In this document: positions 7,801 to 17,327 of the stretch, one piece after another
Numbering within the stretch: position 1 is the first letter of the stretch
Layout of the letters: every line of letters begins with the position of its first letter
Assembly (NCBI RefSeq): GCF_003712105.1
Contig: NZ_RHLG01000001.1
Span: 620,001 to 684,000 of the forward strand
Length of the DNA stretch: 64,000 nucleotides
Direction of reading: 5' to 3'
From: Winogradskyella sp.
GTDB taxonomy: Bacteria > Bacteroidota > Bacteroidia > Flavobacteriales > Flavobacteriaceae
Position numbers and translations under genes: made by a program
The notes under the pieces: model-generated
Told to the model about the DNA's origin: nothing
What the model saw: the letters and a program-made list of their open reading frames with translations, nothing else
The model's database searches: none

Positions 7801-9302
7801 TGGCGTCAATTAAATCTTTACTGGCTAAACCATTTGCGAGAATTGTTGCTCGAAAAATCAAAAAATGGTCATTAAACCCTATACAAACTCAAGATGAAGT
7901 ATTTCGTAAGCTAATTTCTGAAGCAACAGGTACAGTTTTTGGCAAAGATCATGACTTTATTAGCATAAACGCTTATGAAGATTTTGTAAAGAGAGTTCCG
8001 GTGAGAGATTATGAGGCGCTAAGACCTTATGTTGATAGAGTGGTTGAAGGAGAAGAAGATGTTCTTTGGAAAGGAAAACCATTATATTTTGCAAAAACAT
8101 CTGGTACTACATCTGGCGCTAAATATATTCCTATCACAAAAGAAAGTATGCCCAGTCATGTAGAAGCTGCTAGGAATGCTATCCTCATGTATATTCATGA
8201 AACAGGAAAGACAGAGTTTGTTAATGGCAAAATGATATTTCTTCAAGGCAGCCCAACCTTAAATGAAAAAAACGGGGTGCAATTAGGGCGATTATCAGGC
8301 ATAGTAGCGCATTATGTGCCTAAATATCTTCAGACTAACAGGCTGCCAAGTTGGGAGACCAATTGTATTGAAGACTGGGAAACAAAAGTGGATGCAATTG
8401 TAGATGAGACGTTACCTGAAAATATGACTGTCATTTCTGGAATTCCATCTTGGGTACAGATGTATTTTGAAAAACTCATCGAGAGAACAGATCAAAAGGT
8501 CGGAGAAATTTTCAAGAATTTTAATCTATTTATTTTCGGAGGTGTCAACTACGAGCCTTATCGAGCGAAGTTCGAAAATTTAATAGGGCGAAAAGTAGAT
8601 AGTATAGAATTATATCCTGCTAGCGAAGGTTTTTTTGCCTTTCAGGATAAGCAAGGTGAAAAAGGAATGTTGTTGCAATTAAACTCAGGTATATTTTACG
8701 AGTTTATAAAAGCAGAAGAATTTTTTAACGATAACCCCAAACGAATAACCCTTAAAGATGTTGAAGTAGGCATAAACTACGTCATGCTAATTTCTACTAA
8801 CGCTGGTCTCTGGTCATATAATATCGGTGATACTGTAGAGTTTACAAACATTAAACCTTATAAGGTAATTGTATCCGGAAGAATAAAACACTTTATCTCT
8901 GCCTTTGGGGAACACGTAATAGGTAAAGAAGTAGAACAGGCAATGCAACAAGCCTTATTAGAGCACAAGGTTAGCATAAATGAATTTACTGTTGCCCCAA
9001 AAATCAACACAAAAAACGGTTTACCTTATCACGAATGGTTTGTAGAGTTTGAAAACGAACCTGAAGATTTAGATAATTTTAGAGACATAATAGACAACGC
9101 TTTACAAAGCCAAAACAGCTATTATAAAGACTTAATTAAAGGTAAGGTGCTTAGGCCCTTAGAAATTTCTTTTGTTAAACTCGGAGGGTTTAACAACTAT
9201 ATGAAATCTGTCGGAAAATTAGGAGGACAAAATAAAATTCCTAGATTATCTAATGACCGAAAAATTGCTGATGCATTAATTTCAGAAGGCTTTGTGAAAT
9301 AG
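7800..9302 (+). CDS. GH3 auxin-responsive promoter family acyl-adenylating enzyme
   Basis: The 500-residue length and motifs match the GH3 family of the ANL (adenylate-forming) superfamily. The phosphate-binding loop KTSGTTSGAKYIP is near residues 98-110, YPASEGFFAFQ is the central nucleotide motif, and YNIGDTVEF carries the conserved Asp that binds ATP ribose. Plant members join amino acids to jasmonate or auxin; the substrates of the bacterial members are not established. It sits between a cell-wall peptidase and a DUF6909 gene. Family assignment is firm; substrate is unknown. Confidence 0.9.
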   Translation: MASIKSLLAKPFARIVARKIKKWSLNPIQTQDEVFRKLISEATGTVFGKDHDFISINAYEDFVKRVPVRDYEALRPYVDRVVEGEEDVLWKGKPLYFAKTSGTTSGAKYIPITKESMPSHVEAARNAILMYIHETGKTEFVNGKMIFLQGSPTLNEKNGVQLGRLSGIVAHYVPKYLQTNRLPSWETNCIEDWETKVDAIVDETLPENMTVISGIPSWVQMYFEKLIERTDQKVGEIFKNFNLFIFGGVNYEPYRAKFENLIGRKVDSIELYPASEGFFAFQDKQGEKGMLLQLNSGIFYEFIKAEEFFNDNPKRITLKDVEVGINYVMLISTNAGLWSYNIGDTVEFTNIKPYKVIVSGRIKHFISAFGEHVIGKEVEQAMQQALLEHKVSINEFTVAPKINTKNGLPYHEWFVEFENEPEDLDNFRDIIDNALQSQNSYYKDLIKGKVLRPLEISFVKLGGFNNYMKSVGKLGGQNKIPRLSNDRKIADALISEGFVK

Positions 9303-9327
9303 TTTATATTTGCAGGTCAAAATATTA

Positions 9328-11019
9328 ATGGATAAAATAAAAAAACATACACGGACAAGAGCACAAGAAAGCTCCAATGCAATAGAGCGCATGTATATTA
9401 CAATGCGCCATCTTTTTAATCGAGGGTTTTATAAACCAATGGGAGTTTCGGGAGAAACGTTAAGAGAAGCATTGTTATTATTACGGCCAGAAATATATGG
9501 GTCAATTGCTGAAGAAAAAGCCGAACTTGAAGGGCTTTTGTATGTTGTAGATCGACTTCCCGAAGGCATTGAAGAGTGTTCTTACATTAACCTTACTAGT
9601 GATGAAGGTTATTCAGATTCGCATTTTAAAGTTATTGTCCCACCCAAAAGGAGGCGCAATTGTTATAGAATTGATGATGAGCAAATGAATATTGAAATTA
9701 CAAGAGGGCGCTCAGAGATATACGATATTTTAACACATCTAACATTTTTATTTGTAGAGTCTCATAAGATAAGTAAGCGGGTTTTAATTGACGACGAAGG
9801 CACGACTATTAGAGATTGGGGAAAATTAGAATCTGCAGTTTTAAGACATAAGAAACTCACTCAAAAAGAACGCGAAATAGCAATTACTCATACAGCTAAC
9901 ATTCTTGGAAGAACCTTTAATGAAATATCAGAAGTTTATTCTGAGTTTTCAACAGAACACCAACCAGAACGATTTTTGAACATCGTTTATTGGCTTGGTA
10001 AGTTGGCAATAGAAGAGGTAGTTAAGGGTAATAAACGAACTGTAACCTTTAGTCCAGTTTTAAGAGAGCGCTTAGGGCATCATATTCACGGTGAAGAATG
10101 GGCCGAAAACATTAAAGCTGTTTTAAAAGATAATAACCTAATAAATCGTCCAATTCATATCATTAGTGCTAACATGCATAGTGTTATGAATTCATTATTT
10201 GCTGAGGCCGCATTAACAAGTTTAAAGAAGAAATCAACAGACATCTATTCTTTATATGAAGAATTAAGCCAACCCGAAAGTGACACATTGCGTAAAAAAG
10301 TAGAAGATCTTGCATTAAAAAATGGAATGATTTTTATTAAAGACACTTCAGGGACCAATATTAATGTTCAAATTTTTGATACCGATAAAATTGATTTTGC
10401 GAAAACAGGCTTTGATTATAAAGAAACAAATGCCCTTGATAAGTTAGTAATTATTGTAATGGATTATGCTTTTGGTGAACAGGCCTATGAAACAATGGAT
10501 GAACTTCTCAAGCCCGTTCTTAACAAAAAGAACAAGATTCATTTAGATGTTGAATCGATATCTGTAATGGGTAAAGCAGGAATTTTACAAGGCGGAAAGG
10601 GCGATGTCATGATTCCATCAGCTCATATTTTTGAAGGAACGGCAGACAATTATCCTTTTAAAAATGAGTTATGTAAAAAAGATATGGTAGATTGCGGCGT
10701 AGATGTTTATGAAGGCTCTATGATTACTGTTTTAGGGACTTCTTTACAGAATAAAGAGATACTAAAATTCTTTAAAAACTCTACATGGAATGTAGTAGGA
10801 CTCGAGATGGAAGGTGCGCATTATCAAAAAGCAATTCAAGCAGCCTCAAGAGTTAGAGGTAGTATTAATGAAAACGTAAAGGTTAGATATGCTTATTATG
10901 CTAGTGATAATCCTTTAGAAACAGGAAGCACTTTAGCTTCCGGTGGCCTAGGAGCAACAGGTGTTAAACCAACGTATGTAATAACAAAAAAAATATTAGA
11001 ACAAATTTTTAATCCATAG
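9328..11019 (+). CDS. DUF6909 family protein with a nucleoside-phosphorylase-like C-terminal part
   Basis: The 563-residue protein is of a type confined to Bacteroidota that I recognise as DUF6909. The N-terminal half (about 1-270) is helical and unassigned. The C-terminal half has features of the purine nucleoside phosphorylase/AMP nucleosidase fold: GKAGILQGGKGDVMIPSAH, which resembles the G-x-AG...GD loop, and GLEMEGAHY around residues 491-499, where Met-Glu is the usual ribose/base-binding pair. I chose the ATG at 9328; an upstream TTG at 9310 overlaps a -7-like box (9305-9312). Three bases separate it from the Wzz-like gene. Catalytic activity is inferred only. Confidence 0.8.
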   Translation: MDKIKKHTRTRAQESSNAIERMYITMRHLFNRGFYKPMGVSGETLREALLLLRPEIYGSIAEEKAELEGLLYVVDRLPEGIEECSYINLTSDEGYSDSHFKVIVPPKRRRNCYRIDDEQMNIEITRGRSEIYDILTHLTFLFVESHKISKRVLIDDEGTTIRDWGKLESAVLRHKKLTQKEREIAITHTANILGRTFNEISEVYSEFSTEHQPERFLNIVYWLGKLAIEEVVKGNKRTVTFSPVLRERLGHHIHGEEWAENIKAVLKDNNLINRPIHIISANMHSVMNSLFAEAALTSLKKKSTDIYSLYEELSQPESDTLRKKVEDLALKNGMIFIKDTSGTNINVQIFDTDKIDFAKTGFDYKETNALDKLVIIVMDYAFGEQAYETMDELLKPVLNKKNKIHLDVESISVMGKAGILQGGKGDVMIPSAHIFEGTADNYPFKNELCKKDMVDCGVDVYEGSMITVLGTSLQNKEILKFFKNSTWNVVGLEMEGAHYQKAIQAASRVRGSINENVKVRYAYYASDNPLETGSTLASGGLGATGVKPTYVITKKILEQIFNP

Positions 11020-11022
11020 ACT

Positions 11023-12132
11023 ATGAGTGAAAATACAAAACCAACACCTCAAAGTGAAGAAGTAGATTTAGGACAGCTTTTTTCCTATTTTGAGAGATTT
11101 TTTAAGAAAATAGGCTCATTAATAAAGAAATTCTTTGAATTTATTTTCATCATACTAAGGAAGATATTTGCATTTATTGTAATTATGCTTAATGTCTTTT
11201 ATAAAAATTTTCTTGTTGTCACTTTAGCAGGTTTGATAGGATTCGCTATTCCTTTTACACTAGATATGTTGCATCCTGTTTCATACAATTCATCAATGTT
11301 GGTAAGACAAAATTATGACACAGGTAAGTTGCTTTATAATAATATAAAAGAATATGCAATATTAGCAGAACTCGGTGACTCGGTAAACTTAGGTAGGGAA
11401 TTGAAAATTCCATCTTCTCAAGCGGCTAAAGTTTTAACTTTTAGTATTACAGATAATGTAAATGAGAACAGGTTAGTTGAAGAATATATAGAGCACACTA
11501 AAAGTTTAGATTCAATTGTAAACCCTTCATTTACGCAATTTACCGACAGATATCAATTTAATAATTTAAGTCTTCAAACTATTTTTGTGGAAACCTCAGA
11601 TTCAACAGTTTTGAAGCACCTTTCGCAACCAATTATAGAGAACATAACTAAAAACAATTATTTTATAGACAAGAGAGATCGAAGCTTAGCTGCGATTGAA
11701 AATAAAATAAGAACATTAGAGAATCTTGTAAAAAAGACAGACACGTTGCAAGATGAATATGTTGCGCTTTTAAAAACATATTACAGCTCTGAATCTCAAG
11801 ACACAGGTAAAGAGGGAGCGGTTACTGTTAATTTAGCCAGTACTAAAGAAAAAATAAACACAAAAGAATACAACCTTTATGAAAAACGGGCTGAATATGT
11901 TCTTCAAATTAATCAGTTAACCAATGAGTTAGAAGAGAAAAGAAACATAATCGATGTTGTCTATCAATTTAGCTCTCCGGTTAAAACTCAATCGCCATAC
12001 GAGGAAATTAAAATATGGTCCGCACTAGGGTTTTTCTTAGCCGTTTTATTGTTTTTCACGTTTAAAGAACTACAATTAAACAGGTTGTTCAGTGTTGAGT
12101 CAATGAAAAAGGAACTTTTAAACAAAATCTAG
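11023..12132 (+). CDS. Wzz/GumC-like polysaccharide chain-length or transport protein
   Basis: A 369-residue protein with one membrane region near residues 45-80, a long periplasmic part with coiled-coil character (about 200-310), and a second membrane helix near 333-350. This two-helix layout is that of polysaccharide co-polymerases (PCP). No tyrosine kinase domain is fused at the C-terminus. PCP proteins set glycan chain length together with the Wzy polymerase in the inner membrane. It opens the polysaccharide locus, 3 bases behind DUF6909 and 18 bases before rfbB. Sequence similarity to Wzz is weak, so the role rests mostly on topology and position. Confidence 0.75.
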   Translation: MSENTKPTPQSEEVDLGQLFSYFERFFKKIGSLIKKFFEFIFIILRKIFAFIVIMLNVFYKNFLVVTLAGLIGFAIPFTLDMLHPVSYNSSMLVRQNYDTGKLLYNNIKEYAILAELGDSVNLGRELKIPSSQAAKVLTFSITDNVNENRLVEEYIEHTKSLDSIVNPSFTQFTDRYQFNNLSLQTIFVETSDSTVLKHLSQPIIENITKNNYFIDKRDRSLAAIENKIRTLENLVKKTDTLQDEYVALLKTYYSSESQDTGKEGAVTVNLASTKEKINTKEYNLYEKRAEYVLQINQLTNELEEKRNIIDVVYQFSSPVKTQSPYEEIKIWSALGFFLAVLLFFTFKELQLNRLFSVESMKKELLNKI

Positions 12133-12150
12133 AGTTTATACCTTACAAAA

Positions 12151-13194
12151 ATGAACATTTTAATAACTGGTGGAGCGGGATTTATAGGGTCTCATGTAGT
12201 ACGGCGATTTGTTAAAAAATACAAAGAATATAATATTTATAATCTTGATTTATTGACTTATGCAGGAAACTTAGAGAATTTAAAGGATATTGAAAATGAA
12301 GAGAATTATAGCTTTATAAAAGGAGATATAAATGACGAGAATTTTATTAACGCGCTATTTTTTAAGTATAAGTTTGACTGCGTAATTCATTTAGCTGCAG
12401 AATCGCATGTAGACAGGTCTATTATCGATCCTTTGGCATTTGTCAAAACAAATGTTTTTGGAACAATTAACTTGTTAAATGCGTTTAAAAAGCACAATCA
12501 AAATAAAGGTCAAAATAGGCGCTTTTATCATATTAGTACCGATGAGGTCTATGGGACACTAGGACAAACCGGCTTATTTACTGAAAGCACGGCATATTCT
12601 CCCAATTCTCCTTATTCTGCATCTAAGGCTAGTTCTGACCATTTTGTTAGAGCTTACGGTGAAACTTATGGAATTCCTTATGTCATTTCAAATTGTTCAA
12701 ATAATTACGGGCCCAATCAGTTTCCCGAAAAATTAATTCCTCTTTTTATTAATAATATCATAAACAACAAGCCATTACCAGTATATGGAGACGGAAACTA
12801 TACTCGAGACTGGCTGTATGTAATTGACCATGCTTTAGCTATAGACTTAATTTTTCACAAAGGTGAAAATCATGAAACTTACAATATTGGCGGTTTTAAT
12901 GAGTGGAAAAACATTGATTTGGTTAAGCTATTATGCGCACAAATGGATGACAAATTAGAAAGAGAGCCTGGAACATCTGAAAAACTTATAACTTTTGTTA
13001 AAGACAGACCTGGGCATGACTTAAGGTATGCGATAGATGCAAGCAAGATAAATAAAAGCTTAGATTGGAAACCATCAGTAACATTCGAACAAGGATTATC
13101 AAAAACTATCGATTGGTACTTGTCAAATAAACTTTGGCTAGAAGGAGTAACTTCTGGGGCTTATAAAAACTATTATTTAAAACAATATAGTTAA
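12151..13194 (+). CDS. rfbB: dTDP-glucose 4,6-dehydratase
   Basis: Second step of dTDP-L-rhamnose synthesis: dTDP-glucose to dTDP-4-keto-6-deoxyglucose. The 347-residue short-chain dehydrogenase fold has the NAD loop GGAGFIGSH at residues 7-15, the STDEVYG motif holding the catalytic Thr-Asp-Glu, the YSASKASSD Tyr/Lys pair and [14 protein letters not shown], all diagnostic of RmlB. One base separates it from rfbA. Order B-A-C-D differs from the classical rfbBDAC of enterics, but all four steps are present. Confidence 0.96.
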   Translation: MNILITGGAGFIGSHVVRRFVKKYKEYNIYNLDLLTYAGNLENLKDIENEENYSFIKGDINDENFINALFFKYKFDCVIHLAAESHVDRSIIDPLAFVKTNVFGTINLLNAFKKHNQNKGQNRRFYHISTDEVYGTLGQTGLFTESTAYSPNSPYSASKASSDHFVRAYGETYGIPYVISNCSNNYGPNQFPEKLIPLFINNIINNKPLPVYGDGNYTRDWLYVIDHALAIDLIFHKGENHETYNIGGFNEWKNIDLVKLLCAQMDDKLEREPGTSEKLITFVKDRPGHDLRYAIDASKINKSLDWKPSVTFEQGLSKTIDWYLSNKLWLEGVTSGAYKNYYLKQYS

Positions 13195-13195
13195 T

Positions 13196-14050
13196 ATGAA
13201 AGGAATTGTACTTGCTGGAGGTTCTGGAACCAGATTACACCCATTGACACTTGCCATAAGCAAACAGCTTATGCCTATTTACGATAAGCCAATGATATAT
13301 TACCCATTGTCTACTCTAATATGGTCTGGAATCAGAGAAATTTTGATTATATCTACACCACACGATTTACCTTTATTTCAACGGCTTTTAGGGGATGGGT
13401 CTAACATAGGATGCAAGTTTGAATATGAAGTTCAGGAAAACCCTAATGGCCTAGCTGAAGCGTTCATTATAGGCGAGAAATTCATAGGAAAAGACAAAGT
13501 AGCCTTAATTTTAGGAGACAACATATTTTATGGATCAGGGTTGTCAAAATTGCTGCAATCAAATAACAACCCAGATGGTGGGATAATTTATGCTTATCAT
13601 GTGCATGATCCAGAACGATATGGTGTTGTAGAATTTGACAAGAATAATAAGGTAGTTTCTATTGAAGAGAAACCAAACAAGCCAAAATCTAATTTTGCAG
13701 TACCTGGTATTTATTTTTATGACAACGATGTTATTGAAATCGCAAAAAATATTAAGCCTAGCAAAAGAGGAGAACTTGAAATAACAGACGTCAATAAAGT
13801 GTACCTTGAGAAAGGTAAGTTAAACGTTAGTATTCTAGATCGAGGCACAGCCTGGCTAGATACAGGAACATTCAATTCTTTGATGCAAGCCTCACAATTT
13901 GTTCAAGTTATTGAAGAAAGACAAGGACTAAAAATAGGGGCTATTGAAGAGGCAGCATTTAGGATGGGTTTTATTGATAGAAGTCAGTTAAAACGAATAG
14001 CTTCTCCTTATTTAAAGAGCGGATATGGTAAAAATTTGTTAGAGCTGTAA
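13196..14050 (+). CDS. rfbA: Glucose-1-phosphate thymidylyltransferase
   Basis: First step of dTDP-L-rhamnose synthesis: glucose-1-phosphate plus dTTP to dTDP-glucose. The nucleotidyltransferase signature [11 protein letters not shown] begins at residue 8, [18 protein letters not shown] follows in pieces, and [10 protein letters not shown] and the DTGTFNSL segment are typical of RmlA. The 284-residue length is standard. In characterised family members, dTDP-rhamnose inhibits the enzyme allosterically. It is embedded in the rfb cluster with gaps of 1 and 13 bases. Confidence 0.97.
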   Translation: MKGIVLAGGSGTRLHPLTLAISKQLMPIYDKPMIYYPLSTLIWSGIREILIISTPHDLPLFQRLLGDGSNIGCKFEYEVQENPNGLAEAFIIGEKFIGKDKVALILGDNIFYGSGLSKLLQSNNNPDGGIIYAYHVHDPERYGVVEFDKNNKVVSIEEKPNKPKSNFAVPGIYFYDNDVIEIAKNIKPSKRGELEITDVNKVYLEKGKLNVSILDRGTAWLDTGTFNSLMQASQFVQVIEERQGLKIGAIEEAAFRMGFIDRSQLKRIASPYLKSGYGKNLLEL

Positions 14051-14063
14051 TAGGAATATTTTA

Positions 14064-14615
14064 ATGAGGGCAATAGAAACAGAATTAAAAGGTTGCTTTA
14101 TAATTGAACCGCCTTTTTTTAAAGATAATAGAGGGTATTTTTTTGAAAGCTTTAATCAAAAAAAGTTTAATGATGCAGTAGGCAATTCAACAGTATTTGT
14201 TCAAGACAACCAATCGTATTCAACAAAAGGTGTTATTAGGGGTTTGCATTTTCAAAAAGGTGATTTTGCTCAAGCAAAACTAGTACGGGTAACTCAAGGC
14301 AAAGTTATAGATGTAGCAGTAGATCTAAGAAGGCAATCATCCACTTATGGGAAGCATATTAGTATTGAACTTTCTGAAAACAACAAAAAACAGCTCTTTA
14401 TCCCTAGAGGATTTGCACATGGCTTTGCTGTTTTAAGCGACTTCGCTGTATTTCAGTACAAATGTGACAATTATTATAATAAAGATGCCGAGGCCGGTTT
14501 AATTTATAATGACCAAGACCTAAATATTGATTGGATGCTTAACAAAAGTGAGATTATAGTTTCCGAAAAAGACCTAAAATTACAATCATTTAAATCGTTT
14601 AATAAGCTGTTTTGA
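14064..14615 (+). CDS. rfbC: dTDP-4-dehydrorhamnose 3,5-epimerase
   Basis: Third step of dTDP-L-rhamnose synthesis, inverting C3 and C5 of the 4-keto sugar. The 183-residue cupin protein carries the RmlC motifs RGLHFQKG (catalytic His) and FIPRGFAHGFAVLSD. Its stop codon overlaps the TTG start of rfbD by three bases, so the two are probably translationally coupled. Confidence 0.96.
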   Translation: MRAIETELKGCFIIEPPFFKDNRGYFFESFNQKKFNDAVGNSTVFVQDNQSYSTKGVIRGLHFQKGDFAQAKLVRVTQGKVIDVAVDLRRQSSTYGKHISIELSENNKKQLFIPRGFAHGFAVLSDFAVFQYKCDNYYNKDAEAGLIYNDQDLNIDWMLNKSEIIVSEKDLKLQSFKSFNKLF

Positions 14616-15466
14616 AAAAAGTATTAATTACAGGAGCCAAAGGTCAATTAAGCAAATGCATAGAATCATCTCTTGTAAACTTTGAGAATGTTAAGGCCTT
14701 TTTTTTATCAGCGGACGATTTGGATATAACAAACTACGATAAAGCGTCGGAAGTTTTTAAAGACATTACTCCAGATTTTATAATTAATTGCGCAGCCTAT
14801 ACAGCGGTTGACAAGGCCGAAAGTGAAAAAGAATTAGCTTTTATGGTTAACTCTGAAGGCGTGGAGAATTTGGCAAAATTATGCACTGTATATAAGGCAA
14901 AACTAGTTCATATATCAACAGACTTTGTCTTTGATGGAAATTCCTGCGTGCCATACACAGAAGATAGCAACACGAACCCTTTAAGTGTATACGGAAAATC
15001 TAAACTCCGTGGAGAAGAGTTAATAAAGAAAGCAAAGTGTGATTTCTATATCTTTAGGACATCATGGCTTTATTCAGAATACGGGCACAACTTTTTAAAA
15101 ACAATGCTTAGGTTGGGCACGCAGAAAGACCAAATCAAAGTCGTTTATGATCAGGTTGGCAGCCCTACTTATGCTAAAGATTTAGCCGAATTTGTCTTGA
15201 ATTTTATTGTTAGTGATGAGAATTTTGAATATGGAATATATCATTACAGTAATGAAGGAGTTGCAAGCTGGTATGATTTTGCTGAAGCAATTTTTGATGA
15301 AAAAAATATTGAAATACATCTAGAACCAATATCTACTGAAGAGTATCCAACCCCTGCAATGAGACCCAATTACAGTGTGATGTCTAAGGATAAAATTAAA
15401 AGTGTCTTTAATATAAAAATTAACCACTGGAGGCAAAGTCTAAGAAAGTGCCTTAATAACGTGTAA
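14612..15466 (+). CDS. rfbD: dTDP-4-dehydrorhamnose reductase
   Basis: Final step: NAD(P)H reduction of dTDP-4-dehydro-L-rhamnose to dTDP-L-rhamnose. The N-terminal Rossmann motif ITGAKGQL, the VHISTDFVFDG segment, the YGKSKLRGE Tyr/Lys pair and FRTSWLYSEYGHNF match RmlD. Length is 284 residues. The start is TTG at 14612, with no ATG in a sensible place; it overlaps the end of rfbC, and the next residues (KKVLITGAKG) are the expected N-terminus. A short lipoprotein gene follows after two bases. Confidence 0.95.
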   Translation: MKKVLITGAKGQLSKCIESSLVNFENVKAFFLSADDLDITNYDKASEVFKDITPDFIINCAAYTAVDKAESEKELAFMVNSEGVENLAKLCTVYKAKLVHISTDFVFDGNSCVPYTEDSNTNPLSVYGKSKLRGEELIKKAKCDFYIFRTSWLYSEYGHNFLKTMLRLGTQKDQIKVVYDQVGSPTYAKDLAEFVLNFIVSDENFEYGIYHYSNEGVASWYDFAEAIFDEKNIEIHLEPISTEEYPTPAMRPNYSVMSKDKIKSVFNIKINHWRQSLRKCLNNV

Positions 15467-15468
15467 TT

Positions 15469-16056
15469 ATGAAAAACAGACTACCAACTTTAGTTATTTT
15501 GCTTTTTATCATTACAACCGCATGTAAAGAAAAAAAGACAACAAGACCTCAGAAACCGGTCATGGAGATCATTGATAATAAAAACGAAGTTGAGACCAAA
15601 ATTGTGGAAGGTGACAGCATATATCGAATTATCATATCCGGAGTCTTTCAAGAAGACGGAGTGCTCGCACTGAACTATATAGACGACCCCAACGAAAAGT
15701 ATAATTCAAAGCAGACGATTGTTAAAAAATTCAAACAAAATATAGCACCACAGACATTAACTTTTGAGTTTCCAACAAACGCATTTATTGAACAATTTAG
15801 AATTAGGCCAAATTTTAAATCTCAAGAACCAAAAGACTTACGAGTTAATTCAATTATAGTTAGTTTTAACAGCAAAGAAATAAAGTTTGATGCTTCAAAT
15901 TATACAGAATACTTTAGAGGAAATTCTTTTGTTAAAATCACAGAAGGAGATTCAGTATTTAGATTCAAAAAGAATGTAGTAAATGGCAAACTTACATACG
16001 ATCCATTTATATTAAGCAAACCTGAGTATACGAATTTAGTTTTAGAAGAATTATAA
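15469..16056 (+). CDS. Hypothetical lipoprotein inside the polysaccharide locus
   Basis: I do not recognise this 195-residue protein. It begins with a lipoprotein signal (hydrophobic residues 6-17, Cys19) followed by a Lys/Glu-rich stretch (KEKKTT). The rest is rich in beta-strand-forming residues; [11 protein letters not shown] in the first half and [10 protein letters not shown] near the end look like two related strands, which may mark an internal repeat. It lies two bases after rfbD and eight before the nucleotide-sugar dehydrogenase, all on one strand, so it is likely cotranscribed and an envelope partner of glycan export or attachment. That role is inference. Confidence 0.75.
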   Translation: MKNRLPTLVILLFIITTACKEKKTTRPQKPVMEIIDNKNEVETKIVEGDSIYRIIISGVFQEDGVLALNYIDDPNEKYNSKQTIVKKFKQNIAPQTLTFEFPTNAFIEQFRIRPNFKSQEPKDLRVNSIIVSFNSKEIKFDASNYTEYFRGNSFVKITEGDSVFRFKKNVVNGKLTYDPFILSKPEYTNLVLEEL

Positions 16057-16064
16057 AAATTAAA

Positions 16065-17324
16065 ATGATTAAAGAAGAAAAAATCGCAATTATTGGACTG
16101 GGCTACGTCGGTTTACCGTTAGCAGTAGAATTTGCAAAAAAAGGGTTCAGTATTTTGGGATACGACATAAATCAGCACCGCATAAATCAACTAAAAGATG
16201 GCGTTGATATCACAGATGAAGTGTCTAAGGACGAATTAAACTCGATTGAAGGCTTACAATATTCCTCTAACGAAAGTGATTTGGCACAGAACCAAATCTA
16301 TATTATAACAGTCCCAACACCAATAGATAAATTCAAGACACCAAACCTTAAGCCTTTAGAAAGTGCGAGTTCTTTGGTTGGAAAATATTTAAAGAAAGGT
16401 GATATTGTTATATATGAGTCCACAGTTTATCCTGGATGTACTGAAGAAGTTTGCGTACCAATACTTCAAAAAATCAGTGGATTGACATTTAATAAAGACT
16501 TTTACTGTGGGTATTCACCAGAGAGAATAAACCCAGGAGATAAAATACATAGAGTAAATACTATAATGAAAGTTACTTCTGGGAGTACACCAGAAATAGC
16601 AAGGAAAATAGATGACTTGTATGCTTCAATTATTGATGCAGGAACATATATGGCCACAAGCATAAAAGTGGCTGAAGCGGCGAAAGTTATTGAAAATACT
16701 CAAAGAGATCTTAATATCGCATTTGTAAATGAATTGGCCTTAATTTTCGAAAGGTTAAAAATAGACACTAAAGAAGTATTAGAAGCTGCTGGAACAAAGT
16801 GGAACTTTTTAAAGTTTACGCCAGGTTTAGTCGGAGGTCATTGCATTGGAGTTGACCCCTATTATTTAACACATAAGGCTCAAAGTATAGGTTATAACCC
16901 AGAGGTTATTTTGGCAGGAAGACGCATTAACGACAATATGGGAATGCAAGTGGTTAAGCGCTACATAAAACTATTACTGAAGCAAAGAAAACCTATTAGT
17001 AAATTTAAAACCTTAATATTAGGTTTTACATTCAAAGAGAATTGTCCTGACATCAGGAATACAAGGGTTATAGACATATACAACGAACTCACGGATTATG
17101 GTATTACTCCAGATATATATGACCCAATTGCAGATAAACAAGAAATAATGAAGGAGTACGGAATCGAGGTTAAATCGAACGAAATTACTACTTATGATGG
17201 GATAATTGTAGCTGTTGGGCATAACGAATTTTTAAATTACGATTGGCACAATATAGCCAGTAACAAAATTATCTTTGATATAAAGAGCATACTTCCAAAA
17301 GAGATAGTTTCTGATAGATTATAA
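16065..17324 (+). CDS. tviB: UDP-N-acetylhexosamine 6-dehydrogenase (TviB/WbpO-like)
   Basis: A 419-residue UDP-glucose/GDP-mannose dehydrogenase family protein. It has the NAD loop [10 protein letters not shown] near the N-terminus, [31 protein letters not shown] in pieces, and the catalytic Cys260 in [12 protein letters not shown]. This subgroup oxidises UDP-GlcNAc or UDP-GalNAc at C6 to the uronic acid. The gene directly downstream is a matching 4-epimerase, as in the Vi antigen pair tviB-tviC, so UDP-GalNAcA is the likely product. The exact substrate is inferred from the neighbour and motif style. Confidence 0.88.
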   Translation: MIKEEKIAIIGLGYVGLPLAVEFAKKGFSILGYDINQHRINQLKDGVDITDEVSKDELNSIEGLQYSSNESDLAQNQIYIITVPTPIDKFKTPNLKPLESASSLVGKYLKKGDIVIYESTVYPGCTEEVCVPILQKISGLTFNKDFYCGYSPERINPGDKIHRVNTIMKVTSGSTPEIARKIDDLYASIIDAGTYMATSIKVAEAAKVIENTQRDLNIAFVNELALIFERLKIDTKEVLEAAGTKWNFLKFTPGLVGGHCIGVDPYYLTHKAQSIGYNPEVILAGRRINDNMGMQVVKRYIKLLLKQRKPISKFKTLILGFTFKENCPDIRNTRVIDIYNELTDYGITPDIYDPIADKQEIMKEYGIEVKSNEITTYDGIIVAVGHNEFLNYDWHNIASNKIIFDIKSILPKEIVSDRL

Positions 17325-17327
17325 AAA

